64,000 nucleotides of DNA. Origin: a virus. The notes under the pieces were generated by a model. That model searched no databases and was not told the origin of the DNA. It worked only from the letters and a program-made list of their open reading frames with translations. Position 1 is the stretch's first letter; each line of letters begins with the position of its first letter. Positions 19,172 through 28,773 of this stretch are shown here, piece after piece. The DNA is taken from the IMG/VR virus record IMGVR_UViG_3300010334_000034, positions 42,788 through 106,787 of that record; one strand, 5' to 3'. A program made the translations under genes and the position numbers.

Positions 19172-21319
19172 TTAAGCGTAATAAGTTCCTGAATTTAAAA
19201 ATTCTAATATTGTATTAGATCCAACTACAGTTACTCTTGGAGAACCAGTTGTGATTCCGCTATAATAGTCCGTAGGTATAGAAAGTACAACAGCTCCGGA
19301 TCCACCTGACCCACCAATAGTGGCGGAGTAATTTCCTGCTCCACCACCACCACCACCACCTGAATTTGGAACGCCATCTTTTCCTACACTAGCATTAGTT
19401 GCTTTTCCATATCCACCAGAACCACCGCCACCAATCCCCCCAGTACCTGCGGCAGCTGCTACCCCGTTTCCAAGATTGTCAGTAAAATTAGTACCACCAC
19501 CGCCGCCACCGCCAATCCAATAAGCTCCATTTACTAATACACCTACTTTAGAACCTAAAATTGGATTTACTATACCAGCACCACCAGTACCACCAGGACC
19601 GCCACCATTGGCGTCTCCTCCAGCAGCACCAGCACCTCCTCCTCCTCCTCCAGGACTGTAAATAATATTACCAGATGATCCTCCATCATTACCTTGTCGC
19701 GATGCAACAACACTATTTCCACCAGGATAAATAAGGCCTTGAGCATCAGCAATAATACCACCACCTGCTCCACCACCACTACCCTTACTTGCTAGATCAG
19801 CGGATGAAGAATTACTGTTTCTGGTTGGTCCTCCGGTACCTCCGCCATATGCTACTAAATTGCCAAAAGATGAGTTTTGTCCTAGGGTGCCTTTACCTTG
19901 ATAAGAAGAAGCACCTTGAATAAAAACACCACCGGCACCACCGGCACCAATTGTTGCACCATAGCTTGTCCCATAATTTAATGTAGTAGTTCCACTTATA
20001 ACTCCACCGGCTCCGCCTCCTCCTGAAGAACCTCCGCCACCTCCTCCGCCTATTAATAGGTAACTAATAGTATAAGGAGATGTATTGCTTCCATTAACAA
20101 TATTACCCGAACCATCTAAACAATTAATATAAAAACCATTAACCAAAGATGGAAAAGAAGAATATGTAGTTTTATGATTTATAAAACGACCTTTTACGGT
20201 GTTACCTATACTACCAGTACAATTAAAAAATGTTCCAGAAATTGAAGAACTATATCCACCCCAATCACTAGATGCATCGTAAGAGTTAGATGCTATACAA
20301 TTATAACAATTGCTATTTAATGTACCATATAGTCCAATAAAACCACCGCCTTGAGCTCCGTTATTAGAACCTTTACAATTATAAAAAGTTCCCGAAATTA
20401 TTCCATACCATCCGGCAAATCCACCGCCATAAGTTGCTGAGTCGTTATTTGAACCAGTGCAATCTATAAATGTACCAGAAGATGTACTGGAGCTTCCTGC
20501 AAACCCTCCACCATAATTTGCTGTATTTATTCCAGTGCAATTAATAAATGTACCATTACAACTTCCACTAGATCCGGCAAATCCACCTCCTTTAAAACCA
20601 GTATCAGTATTAGAGCCAGTGCAATTAGTAAATAAACCAGATATGATACCACCATTACGCGTAAAACCTCCAGATAATCCGATGGAATTTATACCAATAC
20701 AGTCTGTAAAAATTCCAGAAGCTATACCAATATCCCAATTATTACTTGTACAATTTTTAAATGTACCTGATAAAATATCTGAAGATATAGAATTAAAAAT
20801 TATATTTTCATAATATGCTAAATTTAAATTACTATTTAAAATAACCCCTGTACCGTTTGTAAGTGCTGTATTATTTGTTGAGAATCCAACACAACGAACA
20901 TCATTAGCAGTTTGATTTATAGTTCTAGATGAATTAGAAGATGTTATAATAGTACCTTTAGGATCTCTAGTAAATCCTACTATGTCTATATATTGTGTAT
21001 CTAAATTTAAAGAAGAGGATCCTAAATCATAATTAGCTGGTGGAAGAATAATTACAAATCGATTAGAAGAACTTAAAGGTAAACCATTAGGAGTTTGAGT
21101 TTTGGCTGTTGCATAAGCATTTAAAAGTTTAGTTCCATTAGATATATTATTATTGGAAATTACTAATAAATTATAATTTGTTTTACTACCGAATGCGGAA
21201 ATACTAAAAGCGTCTGATAAAGAAATCTTTTTGGTTACATTATTATTAACAATAGGTAATATATCTGCAGGAGATGGTATTGAATTTAAAGTTAAATTAG
21301 ATATTTTTGTATCTGCCAT
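19172..21319 (-). CDS. Beta-helix protein 2 fused to a Gly-rich domain
   Basis: A 715-residue paralogue of its two neighbours. Residues 1-400 repeat their plan: adaptor (TKISNLTLNSIPSPADILPI), cap and beta-helix turns (GTFINCTGIN..YGGGFAGSS). Where the other two stop at VNGSA, this one continues from VNGSN into a Gly-rich domain at about 415-690 (YTISYLLIGGGGGGGSSGGG, then GATIGAGGAGG). That domain is related to those of the 520- and 2037-residue proteins. A short tail (VTVVGSNTILEFLNSGTYYA) follows. The fusion point is visible directly; the receptor-binding role is inferred. Confidence 0.7.
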   Translation of the reverse strand: MADTKISNLTLNSIPSPADILPIVNNNVTKKISLSDAFSISAFGSKTNYNLLVISNNNISNGTKLLNAYATAKTQTPNGLPLSSSNRFVIILPPANYDLGSSSLNLDTQYIDIVGFTRDPKGTIITSSNSSRTINQTANDVRCVGFSTNNTALTNGTGVILNSNLNLAYYENIIFNSISSDILSGTFKNCTSNNWDIGIASGIFTDCIGINSIGLSGGFTRNGGIISGLFTNCTGSNTDTGFKGGGFAGSSGSCNGTFINCTGINTANYGGGFAGSSSTSSGTFIDCTGSNNDSATYGGGFAGWYGIISGTFYNCKGSNNGAQGGGFIGLYGTLNSNCYNCIASNSYDASSDWGGYSSSISGTFFNCTGSIGNTVKGRFINHKTTYSSFPSLVNGFYINCLDGSGNIVNGSNTSPYTISYLLIGGGGGGGSSGGGGAGGVISGTTTLNYGTSYGATIGAGGAGGVFIQGASSYQGKGTLGQNSSFGNLVAYGGGTGGPTRNSNSSSADLASKGSGGGAGGGIIADAQGLIYPGGNSVVASRQGNDGGSSGNIIYSPGGGGGGAGAAGGDANGGGPGGTGGAGIVNPILGSKVGVLVNGAYWIGGGGGGGTNFTDNLGNGVAAAAGTGGIGGGGSGGYGKATNASVGKDGVPNSGGGGGGGAGNYSATIGGSGGSGAVVLSIPTDYYSGITTGSPRVTVVGSNTILEFLNSGTYYA

Positions 21320-21330
21320 AAATCTACTTA

Positions 21331-22656
21331 TTAAGCACTCCCATTAACTAGTTTGCCGGAATTATCTAAACAATTTATATAACAAGCTGGTTTGGTTGAA
21401 TCTCCGGAATTCGTAAGAGTTGGAAAATTTGTGTCATATAATAATTTACAATTAATAAAACGCCCTTTTATGATTGAAGTATAACCACCAATACCACCTC
21501 CTCCTGATGTCTCATCAATCCCTAAACTATTGGTAAAAGTTCCACTAGCCGAGCCACTTGCTCCTACAAATCCACCACCAGCATAACCAGTATTTTTTCC
21601 TATACAATTAGTAAATGTTCCAGAAGCAATACCAGCAGTGCCAACGAATCCACCACCATTACCTCCAGTATTTGTACCAGTACAATTTATAAATGTACCA
21701 GAAGCATAGCCATAACGACCAGCAAATCCCCCACCGAAGTTGTTTGCTTCACTTTTTCCGATACAATTAATAAATATTCCAGAAGCGTAACCGCCATAAC
21801 CTGTAAATCCCCCAGCACCAAGATTACTTCCAGTGTGGAATCCTTTACAATTAGTAAATGTTCCTGAAGCATCTCCAGCATTGCCAACAAATCCACCACC
21901 ATTACCTCCAGTATTAGAGCCTGTGCAATTAATAAAAATTCCAGGAGCGGTGCCACTTATTCCTGCAAACCCACCGCTCAATAGTTGAGAATTTATTCCA
22001 TTACAATTTATAAATTTACCAGCAGCAGATCCGCCATATGCACAATAAGCACCATTTGGATAATTAAGAGTTGTAGATGTACAATTTTTAAATGTGCCAG
22101 ATAAAACACCAGCATAAATAGAACCGAAAATTATATTTTCACAGTAAGCTAAATTTAAATTACTAGAAAATGCATAAGCTTCAAACGCACTAGTATTTTT
22201 AACTGTAAACCCTATACAACGGACGTCATTAGCAGTTTGGTTTATGGTTTGACCTATGGATGCTGATGTTATAATAACATGACTAGCTTCTTTGGTTAAT
22301 CCAATCAAATCTATATACTCTGTATCGAGAGTAAGAAAAGAAGTTCCTAAATCATATTTGCCCGGTGGGACAATAATAGAAACTCTATTTGTAGAACTTA
22401 ATGAAGATCCATTAGGAGTTAAAGTCTTGGCTGAAGTATATGCCGCTATAAGATTATTCCCGTTAGTAACCGCATTGTTGGTAATTGGTACATAAACATA
22501 ATTTGCTGCTTGTAAAGGTAAACTACTTAAGGACGCAACGGCATTGGCAATTGTAACTTTGGTAGTAGATCCATCACTAACTTTTATAACTGGTAATATG
22601 TCAGAAGAAGATGGATTTGTATTGTATGGTAAATTTATTATTCTTAATTCTGCCAT
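21331..22656 (-). CDS. Beta-helix fibre or tailspike protein 3
   Basis: A 441-residue paralogue of the two downstream genes. It has the same adaptor (LRIINLPYNTNPSSSDILPV), the cap with SSTNRVSIIVPPGKYDLGTS and RCIGFTVKNT, and about eight beta-helix turns such as GIFINCTGSNTGGNGGGFVG. It ends in CLDNSGKLVNGSA, almost the same as the first paralogue. The turns are close to one another in sequence, so recombination between copies or between the three genes is plausible. Spacing to the neighbours is 4 and 11 bases, consistent with one operon. Confidence 0.7.
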   Translation of the reverse strand: MAELRIINLPYNTNPSSSDILPVIKVSDGSTTKVTIANAVASLSSLPLQAANYVYVPITNNAVTNGNNLIAAYTSAKTLTPNGSSLSSTNRVSIIVPPGKYDLGTSFLTLDTEYIDLIGLTKEASHVIITSASIGQTINQTANDVRCIGFTVKNTSAFEAYAFSSNLNLAYCENIIFGSIYAGVLSGTFKNCTSTTLNYPNGAYCAYGGSAAGKFINCNGINSQLLSGGFAGISGTAPGIFINCTGSNTGGNGGGFVGNAGDASGTFTNCKGFHTGSNLGAGGFTGYGGYASGIFINCIGKSEANNFGGGFAGRYGYASGTFINCTGTNTGGNGGGFVGTAGIASGTFTNCIGKNTGYAGGGFVGASGSASGTFTNSLGIDETSGGGGIGGYTSIIKGRFINCKLLYDTNFPTLTNSGDSTKPACYINCLDNSGKLVNGSA

Positions 22657-22660
22657 ATCT

Positions 22661-22786
22661 TTAAAGTATTATCTTAGAACCATCTTCTTGAAGAAGGTAT
22701 CCAGAACCACTAGGAGTTAATAAAAGAAAAAATCTAGATTTAAGCTGCAATAATGCATCTATACCAAAACTTATATTTCTTAACAT
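22661..22786 (-). CDS. Small 41-residue protein between fibre genes
   Basis: An ATG-started reading frame of 41 codons that exactly fills the space between the 441- and 636-residue genes, with one base upstream and four downstream. The product starts MLRNISFGIDALLQLKSR and ends SGYLLQEDGSKIIL. The YLLQEDGS-type ending resembles short motifs seen in phage virion proteins. The tight fit suggests a real gene or the remnant of a fibre tip. No function can be given. Confidence 0.45.
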   Translation of the reverse strand: MLRNISFGIDALLQLKSRFFLLLTPSGSGYLLQEDGSKIIL

Positions 22787-22787
22787 A

Positions 22788-24698
22788 TTAAGCTCCTAGG
22801 TCACCAAATAAGATCCATCCACCAGTAGAACCAGCATAAAGTAAAGTTGCTGCTGAATATTGTTTATTTGTTTTCAATAACCCATCTGCTTGATTAATAG
22901 TTATACCATTAGTACCTCCAGATAGAGCAATTCTTTGTGTACCGAGTTGTAATAAAGTAACTTGGAATCCGTCTGGATATGTTCCAGTACCTACGGAAGC
23001 TGTCAAACCAGTTGTTAGGTTTGTGGAACAAATCGTATATCCTGAATCATTAGTTGAAAATGTATAAGAGGTTCCAGATTGAATATTAAGAGGCGCTAGA
23101 ACATTGCCTATCCATTGTGTACTAAATGATTGTACAGTTGTTCTTGTATCTACCCAATTGGCACTTGTATTATTGACTTTACTATAAACAGAGGCATTGT
23201 TAGCAGAAGCTGATTGTAAAAATGATATACTATTCCAATTAGCGGTGTTAGGGTTTACATAACTATAAACAGAATCCCAGTTAGCACTTGCAGAATTAAC
23301 TTTACTATAGACAGATGCATTATTAGCAGAAGCAGATTGTAAGAAAGATATACTATTCCAGTTACCTGTGTTGGCATTTACATAGCTATAAACAGAACTC
23401 CAATTGGCACTTGTAGAACTTACTTTGCTATAAACAGAACTCCAACTACCACTTAGAGAACTTACAGCACTATATACATCAGCTGATGCAGATGCTCCAA
23501 AATATGTAGAATTCCAATTGACCTTATTAGCATTTACATAATCATAAACATCACTCCAATTGGCACTTGTTGTATTAACTTTACTATAAACAGAAGCATT
23601 ATTAGCAGAAGCAGATTGTAAGAATGATATACTATTCCAGTTGGCTGTATTAGCATTTACATAGCTATAAACGGATTCATGTTTGCCACTAACACTATTA
23701 TAAGAAGTATAAACAGAATTCCAATTACCAGTATTGGCATTTACATAACTATAAACAGAATCCCAATTAGCACTTGTTGTATTAACTTTACTATAAACGG
23801 ATTCATATTTGCCGCTAGCTCCATTATAGGAACTATAAACAGAATCCCAATTAGCACTTGTGGAATTAACTTTACTATAAACACTATTCCAATTATTACT
23901 ATTTCCTTTTAGATCTGTAATAATTCCATTAGAACTAATATCACCTACAACAGAAAGTCTACTGCTAGGAGTTGAAGTACCTATGCCTATGTTTCCTGTA
24001 GAAGTTACTCTCATTCTTTCATTGGAAGCCTGAGTGCCTCCTGTGAAAAGAAGAAGATCTCCATAAGCTGTACCAGTACCGACAGCTAAATTAGCAGTCA
24101 ATGTATAAACATATGAATCATTAGCCTTTACAATATCAAATGCTGGACTATATCTAGTACCATCATATTGACTACTATTGACACCAATATCCAAATAATC
24201 TAAGCCAGTATCATTTGCTATATACAAATCACTACTTGCACTAGCACTAGGTACTGTATTTTGTATAGAACCAAATACAGAAAGTGTACTGGCATCAATT
24301 ATATTTAAAGGAGAATAATCAACATATTTTGCTGACATAGGTGTACCTAAAGTGATGTGAGGGCTTAATATATCCTTATTAGATGTTAAATTTGTAACAT
24401 ATGTATAAGGAGCCATGAAATTATTATAAGCATAATTCCATCCACCACTAGCACCTACTACAGAACTATAAACACTATTCCAATTGCCAGTTAATGATTC
24501 CATTATAGCTACACCAGCTGTGTTGGCATAAACCCAAGTGGCATAATCTAAAGTTTTAGTATAAATTCCTATATCTGCTATAGAAGTCTTTTTTGTAATT
24601 CCAGCCTGAGCTATAGCGGTTTGTTCCGTACCGTTTAATGGATCAGAATTGTATAAGCTTACAATTAATTTTACTCTATCGGAGGTAATATCAGGCAT
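22788..24698 (-). CDS. Tail fibre with tandem NW-SVY repeats
   Basis: A 636-residue fibre. The N-terminus (SDRVKLIVSLYNSDPLNG, then AGITKKTSIADIG) is an adaptor like those of the beta-helix proteins. About residues 80-250 include fibre motifs (GNIGIGTSTPSSRLSVVGDI). About 270-535 is a long run of repeats with the core SANWDSVYSYVNANTGNWNS, one Trp about every 14-15 residues, probably a trimeric fibrous shaft. The C-terminal 100 residues (SGTSYTFSTNDSGYTICSTN, ending WILFGDLGA) look like a globular tip. The same repeat recurs in the incomplete fibre at the right end of the window. Confidence 0.7.
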   Translation of the reverse strand: MPDITSDRVKLIVSLYNSDPLNGTEQTAIAQAGITKKTSIADIGIYTKTLDYATWVYANTAGVAIMESLTGNWNSVYSSVVGASGGWNYAYNNFMAPYTYVTNLTSNKDILSPHITLGTPMSAKYVDYSPLNIIDASTLSVFGSIQNTVPSASASSDLYIANDTGLDYLDIGVNSSQYDGTRYSPAFDIVKANDSYVYTLTANLAVGTGTAYGDLLLFTGGTQASNERMRVTSTGNIGIGTSTPSSRLSVVGDISSNGIITDLKGNSNNWNSVYSKVNSTSANWDSVYSSYNGASGKYESVYSKVNTTSANWDSVYSYVNANTGNWNSVYTSYNSVSGKHESVYSYVNANTANWNSISFLQSASANNASVYSKVNTTSANWSDVYDYVNANKVNWNSTYFGASASADVYSAVSSLSGSWSSVYSKVSSTSANWSSVYSYVNANTGNWNSISFLQSASANNASVYSKVNSASANWDSVYSYVNPNTANWNSISFLQSASANNASVYSKVNNTSANWVDTRTTVQSFSTQWIGNVLAPLNIQSGTSYTFSTNDSGYTICSTNLTTGLTASVGTGTYPDGFQVTLLQLGTQRIALSGGTNGITINQADGLLKTNKQYSAATLLYAGSTGGWILFGDLGA

Positions 24699-24704
24699 AT
24701 AATA

Positions 24705-24712
24705 TATTTATT
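24705..24712 (-). promoter_or_regulatory. TAAATA box before the NW-SVY fibre
   Basis: AATAAATA on the minus strand, six bases from the ATG at 24698 and just downstream of a run of seven Ts on the same strand. Seven of eight bases match the T4 late-promoter octamer. Confidence 0.4.
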
Positions 24713-24733
24713 CAAAAAAATTTAAGTTATGAT

Positions 24734-27700
24734 TTAAAATCTATAAACTTCAACTGGAGAGAAATACTGATTTGAAGTATCGCCTATTCCGACTTCTCCA
24801 TGGCCATTGTAACCACAATTATAAACTCTTCCTTCTCTTGTAATGATACTAAGAGTCAAGTAAGAAGAAGATCCATAAAATGCTACAGAGGCTGCATCGT
24901 CATTAGGAGTTCTTACATATAATAATCTATTATGAGAAGAGAAATTTGTACTTTGCCCTGTTTGACCATAACCATTATAACCACAAGCATAAACTCTTCC
25001 GTCTGTTGTTAATATTGCAAACCCATAAGTTTTAGCTATTATATCTTTGATATCGGAGAATGAAAAATTTAACGCAGTTGAAACATATGTTAGACTAGGA
25101 CCGTTAGAGTAAATACCAGGCGCATATACTTGTGAAGGGTAGGCTCTGTCTGTATTAGAAGCGTCTCCTAATTGACCATAGTTATTCCAGCCCCAACTAT
25201 ATATCTTAGTACCAACATAAGCATAGCTAGAAGGGTGCCCTCCGGGTACATTAGTTGTTCTAAATTTTTGAACAGTTGTACCTAAACTAGTTATCTGAGT
25301 TGCGTATTGTTTATTTCCAATAACATTTAAACCTAAGAAACCATATTGGTTATCACCTGTACCCCATAAGGTACCATCATTACATAAGAAATATGTTTGT
25401 CCTCGAGCACCGGCTCCTCCATTATTGCCGTGTATTTCTTTGACATTTGTTAAATTTGTAAGAGCAGCTTTTAATACTGGTCCGAATGTTGATTTAGAAG
25501 TAAAATCACCACGACCAAGTTGTCCCCAATCACCATATCCACAAGATTGAACAGTGCCATCTGCTTTTAATACGAATGACGATGATACCCACTGATTACT
25601 ATTCATGAATACATTGATATTATCAGTTCCTAAACTACTTCTAACCGTTGGAATGGAAACGGCTACATTATTTCCGGATCCTAACTGACCCCATCCATTG
25701 TATCCCCAAGTCCATATTTGACCGTTAGAGGTCATGGCTATACAAGATACTAAATTCTGTCTATCACCATCACCAGAGCAAGAGAATTTTACAACAGGAA
25801 GACCACCGACTGAAATTTTTTGAAAACTTGTTTGATGTATTGTAGTTCCTACTCCCAATTCTCCATGGACGTTTATACCAGTTCCCCATAATGTACCAGT
25901 TGAATCTAAAACATACATACGATCACCAGGCATCCAATATTTTACAATTTCATTTACATTAAGATCACTATCACTTATAGCTACAGAAACTGGTGATGAA
26001 TTATAACTTGTTCCGTAATATCCTGTAGGTAAACTGCCGTAGTAATTAAATCCAGCTACATATAATCTAGTTTGATCTGTTTGAGAAGATGCTTCTCCTA
26101 AAATTCCAGTTGCATGACTATATCTATTATTATAATAAGCATGTCCACCAATTGTAGCTATTGCGAATGCTGCAGCACCTCCACCGCCGCCGCCAACTAT
26201 GTTTATTGTAGGGTCTTCTAAATATCCTCTACCCGGGTTATCTATTACTATATTAACAACTTTTCCATTCTGAATTATTGCGTGTGCTGTTGCTTGTTCT
26301 GTGTCTGTTGTATCTGTCGGTGCGCTTATAGAAACATTAGGAGCAGAGCCATATCCAGTTCCTCCAGTTTTAATGAAGATAGCTCTTACGGTACCACTCA
26401 CCATAGCCTTGCGAGGTCTATTCTTAACAAATCCAGTGACATTAATGTCTTTATTAACAGTTAAAGTTCGAGCTACAATGTTGCCCTGAGAACTTAAATT
26501 ATTTACATAAGTGTAATTTGCTTGTGCTGTTGTTAAGTTAGAACCTAAGATAAATGTATTTTGATGATTTGTAGTATTGCAACATCCACCTAAAATACCA
26601 GTATAGTTTTGATTTGCTGTATTGCTACATCCTCCTGCCACTATAGAGAAACAACCCATTGCACAATTGATTGATCCGCCGGCTACAACAGAGCTTGTGC
26701 AACCTGTGCAATTATTTGTTCCACCACCAATTACTGTATAATTGGCATCCACTATATTATAATATCCGCCACCAATAAAAGAATTACCCGCGTCTGAAGT
26801 GGCACAATTATTAGATCCACCTATGATGGCATTGGTAGAACCGTCTGCTCTGTTAGATATACCACCTCCAATGAATGAATAAGTTGAAGTAATACAATTC
26901 AAGCGACCACCAGCAATAACAGAACAAGCATTTGCTATTTTATTATTATATCCACCACTGATTGTTGAATGCGTTTGAGATATACAATTACAACGCCCTC
27001 CACCTATAGAAGAGAAACAACCAGCAGCAGTAACACAATTACATCCATCAAATGGTTTTATAGAAGATAAAGTGCTACCAGTTGTAAAGGGACTTCCACA
27101 AGCATGAATACCAGTTAATAAAGATCCATCACCGTAATAAGTTCCACACACAGCTCCTTGAGAACTGATATTATTAACATATGTGTAATCTTTACTACTT
27201 GCAGTTAAATTAGATCCTAAAATAAATGTATTGCAATAAGCAGAAGTATTACTATTACCACCAGCAATAAATGAATAACAAGCTGATGCAGTATTGGCTT
27301 TGCCTCCTACTACGGATGTATTCTTACCAGAAGCTGTATTTTGATATCCACTTCCTACAAAGGAATAATTACCAGAAGCTGTACTATCAAACCCTCCTCC
27401 TAATGCGGCATAACAACCACTAGATACGTTAGAACAGCCGCCGCCTATATGTGAAAAATTTCCTGTGGCACAATTTAATTTTCCACCAGTTACTGATGAA
27501 GAATCTCCAGGAGAACAATTTATACAGCCACCTAATACAACGGAATGAGTTCCGTTTGATAAATTTGTTACACCGCCACCAATGAAAGAATTAGCACCAT
27601 CTGCATTATTATTACAACCACCTAACACGCTAGAGCAATTAGATGCTGAATTATTATAACCAGCTATAATACGATTATTGGCACTGATATCTCCATTGAT

Positions 27701-28756
27701 TGTTAAAACTGCATTTGGATTTGGCGTATTTATACCAATATTAGATGTGTTGGTTATTACTATAGATGAAATACTTGGTGTGGTTCCAAACACCGTTGTA
27801 ACAACAAGTTTATCTACTAATTCATCGTATTTTATATTAAATCCAGAAATAGAATTATTTAAATTTTCTCCAATAAAAATAGAAGGACTTTTAAAATCAT
27901 TGGCTTGTCCATTAACTAGATTTATACCATTAGCTGATAAAATCGTAGTCCAAATAGTAGAACTAGAACTAATATTTCCATTTACAGTTAAATTTGCATT
28001 AGGAGCAGTGCAACCAATGCCAACAAATCCTCCAGTAACATCTCCGTCTATATAAAAAGCAGTTGCAGCTTGTGCCATTGCCACAAACATTGGTTGATAA
28101 CCACTTTGTCTAAGCATTAATGTTGTCGTTGATCCACTATAATTTACAATGTCTAATCCCCTGCTACTAATCATTTCCGTTGTACTTGAAATAACACCGC
28201 CACTAAGGAAAAGATTTCCAGTTACATACGCATTGCCTTGAGTCCAAGTATTACCATTAACGTGTAATGGGTATTTTGGAACTATTGTTGCTATACCCAC
28301 ATTAGCTCCCATGAAACTAGAAGTATATGCTGAAGCGGTTGCAGTTACGGTTAATGCCCTGGAAATTGAAGCTCCTTGTGAGACACTTAAACTACCTAGG
28401 CCATATATGTTATTAGTTACAAAAAGATTTTTATTAGCTCTTAAATCGGAATTAGTTAAAAAACTACCTTGTAAAGCTAAATCTCCATCCACGTTTAAAT
28501 CTCCAGAAGCACTTACATTTCCCGCAACAGTTAATAATTGATTAGGAGAACCGGTTCCTACACCAACATTACTACCTAAGAAAACTGCAGCATAGGCACT
28601 AGTTGGAGGAACTATAGCACTAAGAGCACCTGTTAATACGAAATCACCTCTAAACGGATTATCATAACTAGCTATAGGATCGTGACCCGCATCAGGATTA
28701 GTATCTGAAGTATAGGTATGGTGATTCTGGCGGTGATATTTTGATATGGGTCTCAT
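24734..28756 (-). CDS. Giant fibre: YadA-like head repeats plus RCC1 propeller
   Basis: A 1340-residue fibre. Residues 1-370 have fibre motifs (NVGVGTGSPNQLLTVAGNVS). About 375-750 is a run of 14-15-residue repeats such as YSFVGSGYQNTASGKNTSVV, resembling the YadA/trimeric-autotransporter head, with unusually frequent Cys in the loops. About 780-860 has the GTGYGSAPNVSISAP... NPGRGY repeat known from phage fibres. About 945-1340 has seven blades with RCC1 signatures (GINVHGELGVG, GYNGWGQLGSG, GYGDWGQLGRG, GDNQYGFLG, GWNNYGQLGD, GYNGYGQTGQ, GYNGHGEVGIG). The seven-blade count matches a full RCC1 propeller. The receptor-binding role is inferred. Confidence 0.75.
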   Translation of the reverse strand: MRPISKYHRQNHHTYTSDTNPDAGHDPIASYDNPFRGDFVLTGALSAIVPPTSAYAAVFLGSNVGVGTGSPNQLLTVAGNVSASGDLNVDGDLALQGSFLTNSDLRANKNLFVTNNIYGLGSLSVSQGASISRALTVTATASAYTSSFMGANVGIATIVPKYPLHVNGNTWTQGNAYVTGNLFLSGGVISSTTEMISSRGLDIVNYSGSTTTLMLRQSGYQPMFVAMAQAATAFYIDGDVTGGFVGIGCTAPNANLTVNGNISSSSTIWTTILSANGINLVNGQANDFKSPSIFIGENLNNSISGFNIKYDELVDKLVVTTVFGTTPSISSIVITNTSNIGINTPNPNAVLTINGDISANNRIIAGYNNSASNCSSVLGGCNNNADGANSFIGGGVTNLSNGTHSVVLGGCINCSPGDSSSVTGGKLNCATGNFSHIGGGCSNVSSGCYAALGGGFDSTASGNYSFVGSGYQNTASGKNTSVVGGKANTASACYSFIAGGNSNTSAYCNTFILGSNLTASSKDYTYVNNISSQGAVCGTYYGDGSLLTGIHACGSPFTTGSTLSSIKPFDGCNCVTAAGCFSSIGGGRCNCISQTHSTISGGYNNKIANACSVIAGGRLNCITSTYSFIGGGISNRADGSTNAIIGGSNNCATSDAGNSFIGGGYYNIVDANYTVIGGGTNNCTGCTSSVVAGGSINCAMGCFSIVAGGCSNTANQNYTGILGGCCNTTNHQNTFILGSNLTTAQANYTYVNNLSSQGNIVARTLTVNKDINVTGFVKNRPRKAMVSGTVRAIFIKTGGTGYGSAPNVSISAPTDTTDTEQATAHAIIQNGKVVNIVIDNPGRGYLEDPTINIVGGGGGGAAAFAIATIGGHAYYNNRYSHATGILGEASSQTDQTRLYVAGFNYYGSLPTGYYGTSYNSSPVSVAISDSDLNVNEIVKYWMPGDRMYVLDSTGTLWGTGINVHGELGVGTTIHQTSFQKISVGGLPVVKFSCSGDGDRQNLVSCIAMTSNGQIWTWGYNGWGQLGSGNNVAVSIPTVRSSLGTDNINVFMNSNQWVSSSFVLKADGTVQSCGYGDWGQLGRGDFTSKSTFGPVLKAALTNLTNVKEIHGNNGGAGARGQTYFLCNDGTLWGTGDNQYGFLGLNVIGNKQYATQITSLGTTVQKFRTTNVPGGHPSSYAYVGTKIYSWGWNNYGQLGDASNTDRAYPSQVYAPGIYSNGPSLTYVSTALNFSFSDIKDIIAKTYGFAILTTDGRVYACGYNGYGQTGQSTNFSSHNRLLYVRTPNDDAASVAFYGSSSYLTLSIITREGRVYNCGYNGHGEVGIGDTSNQYFSPVEVYRF

Positions 28757-28765
28757 TAGTAATAA

Positions 28766-28773
28766 TATTTATC
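28766..28773 (-). promoter_or_regulatory. TAAATA box before the RCC1 fibre
   Basis: GATAAATA on the minus strand, nine bases from the ATG at 28756. It overlaps the stop codon of the upstream 1953-residue gene. Confidence 0.4.

Noticed and set aside
23100-23900. Regular DNA repeats resembling a CRISPR array
   Set aside because: The repeats are in frame and encode the NW-SVY fibre repeats, with differing unit sequences and no unique spacers.
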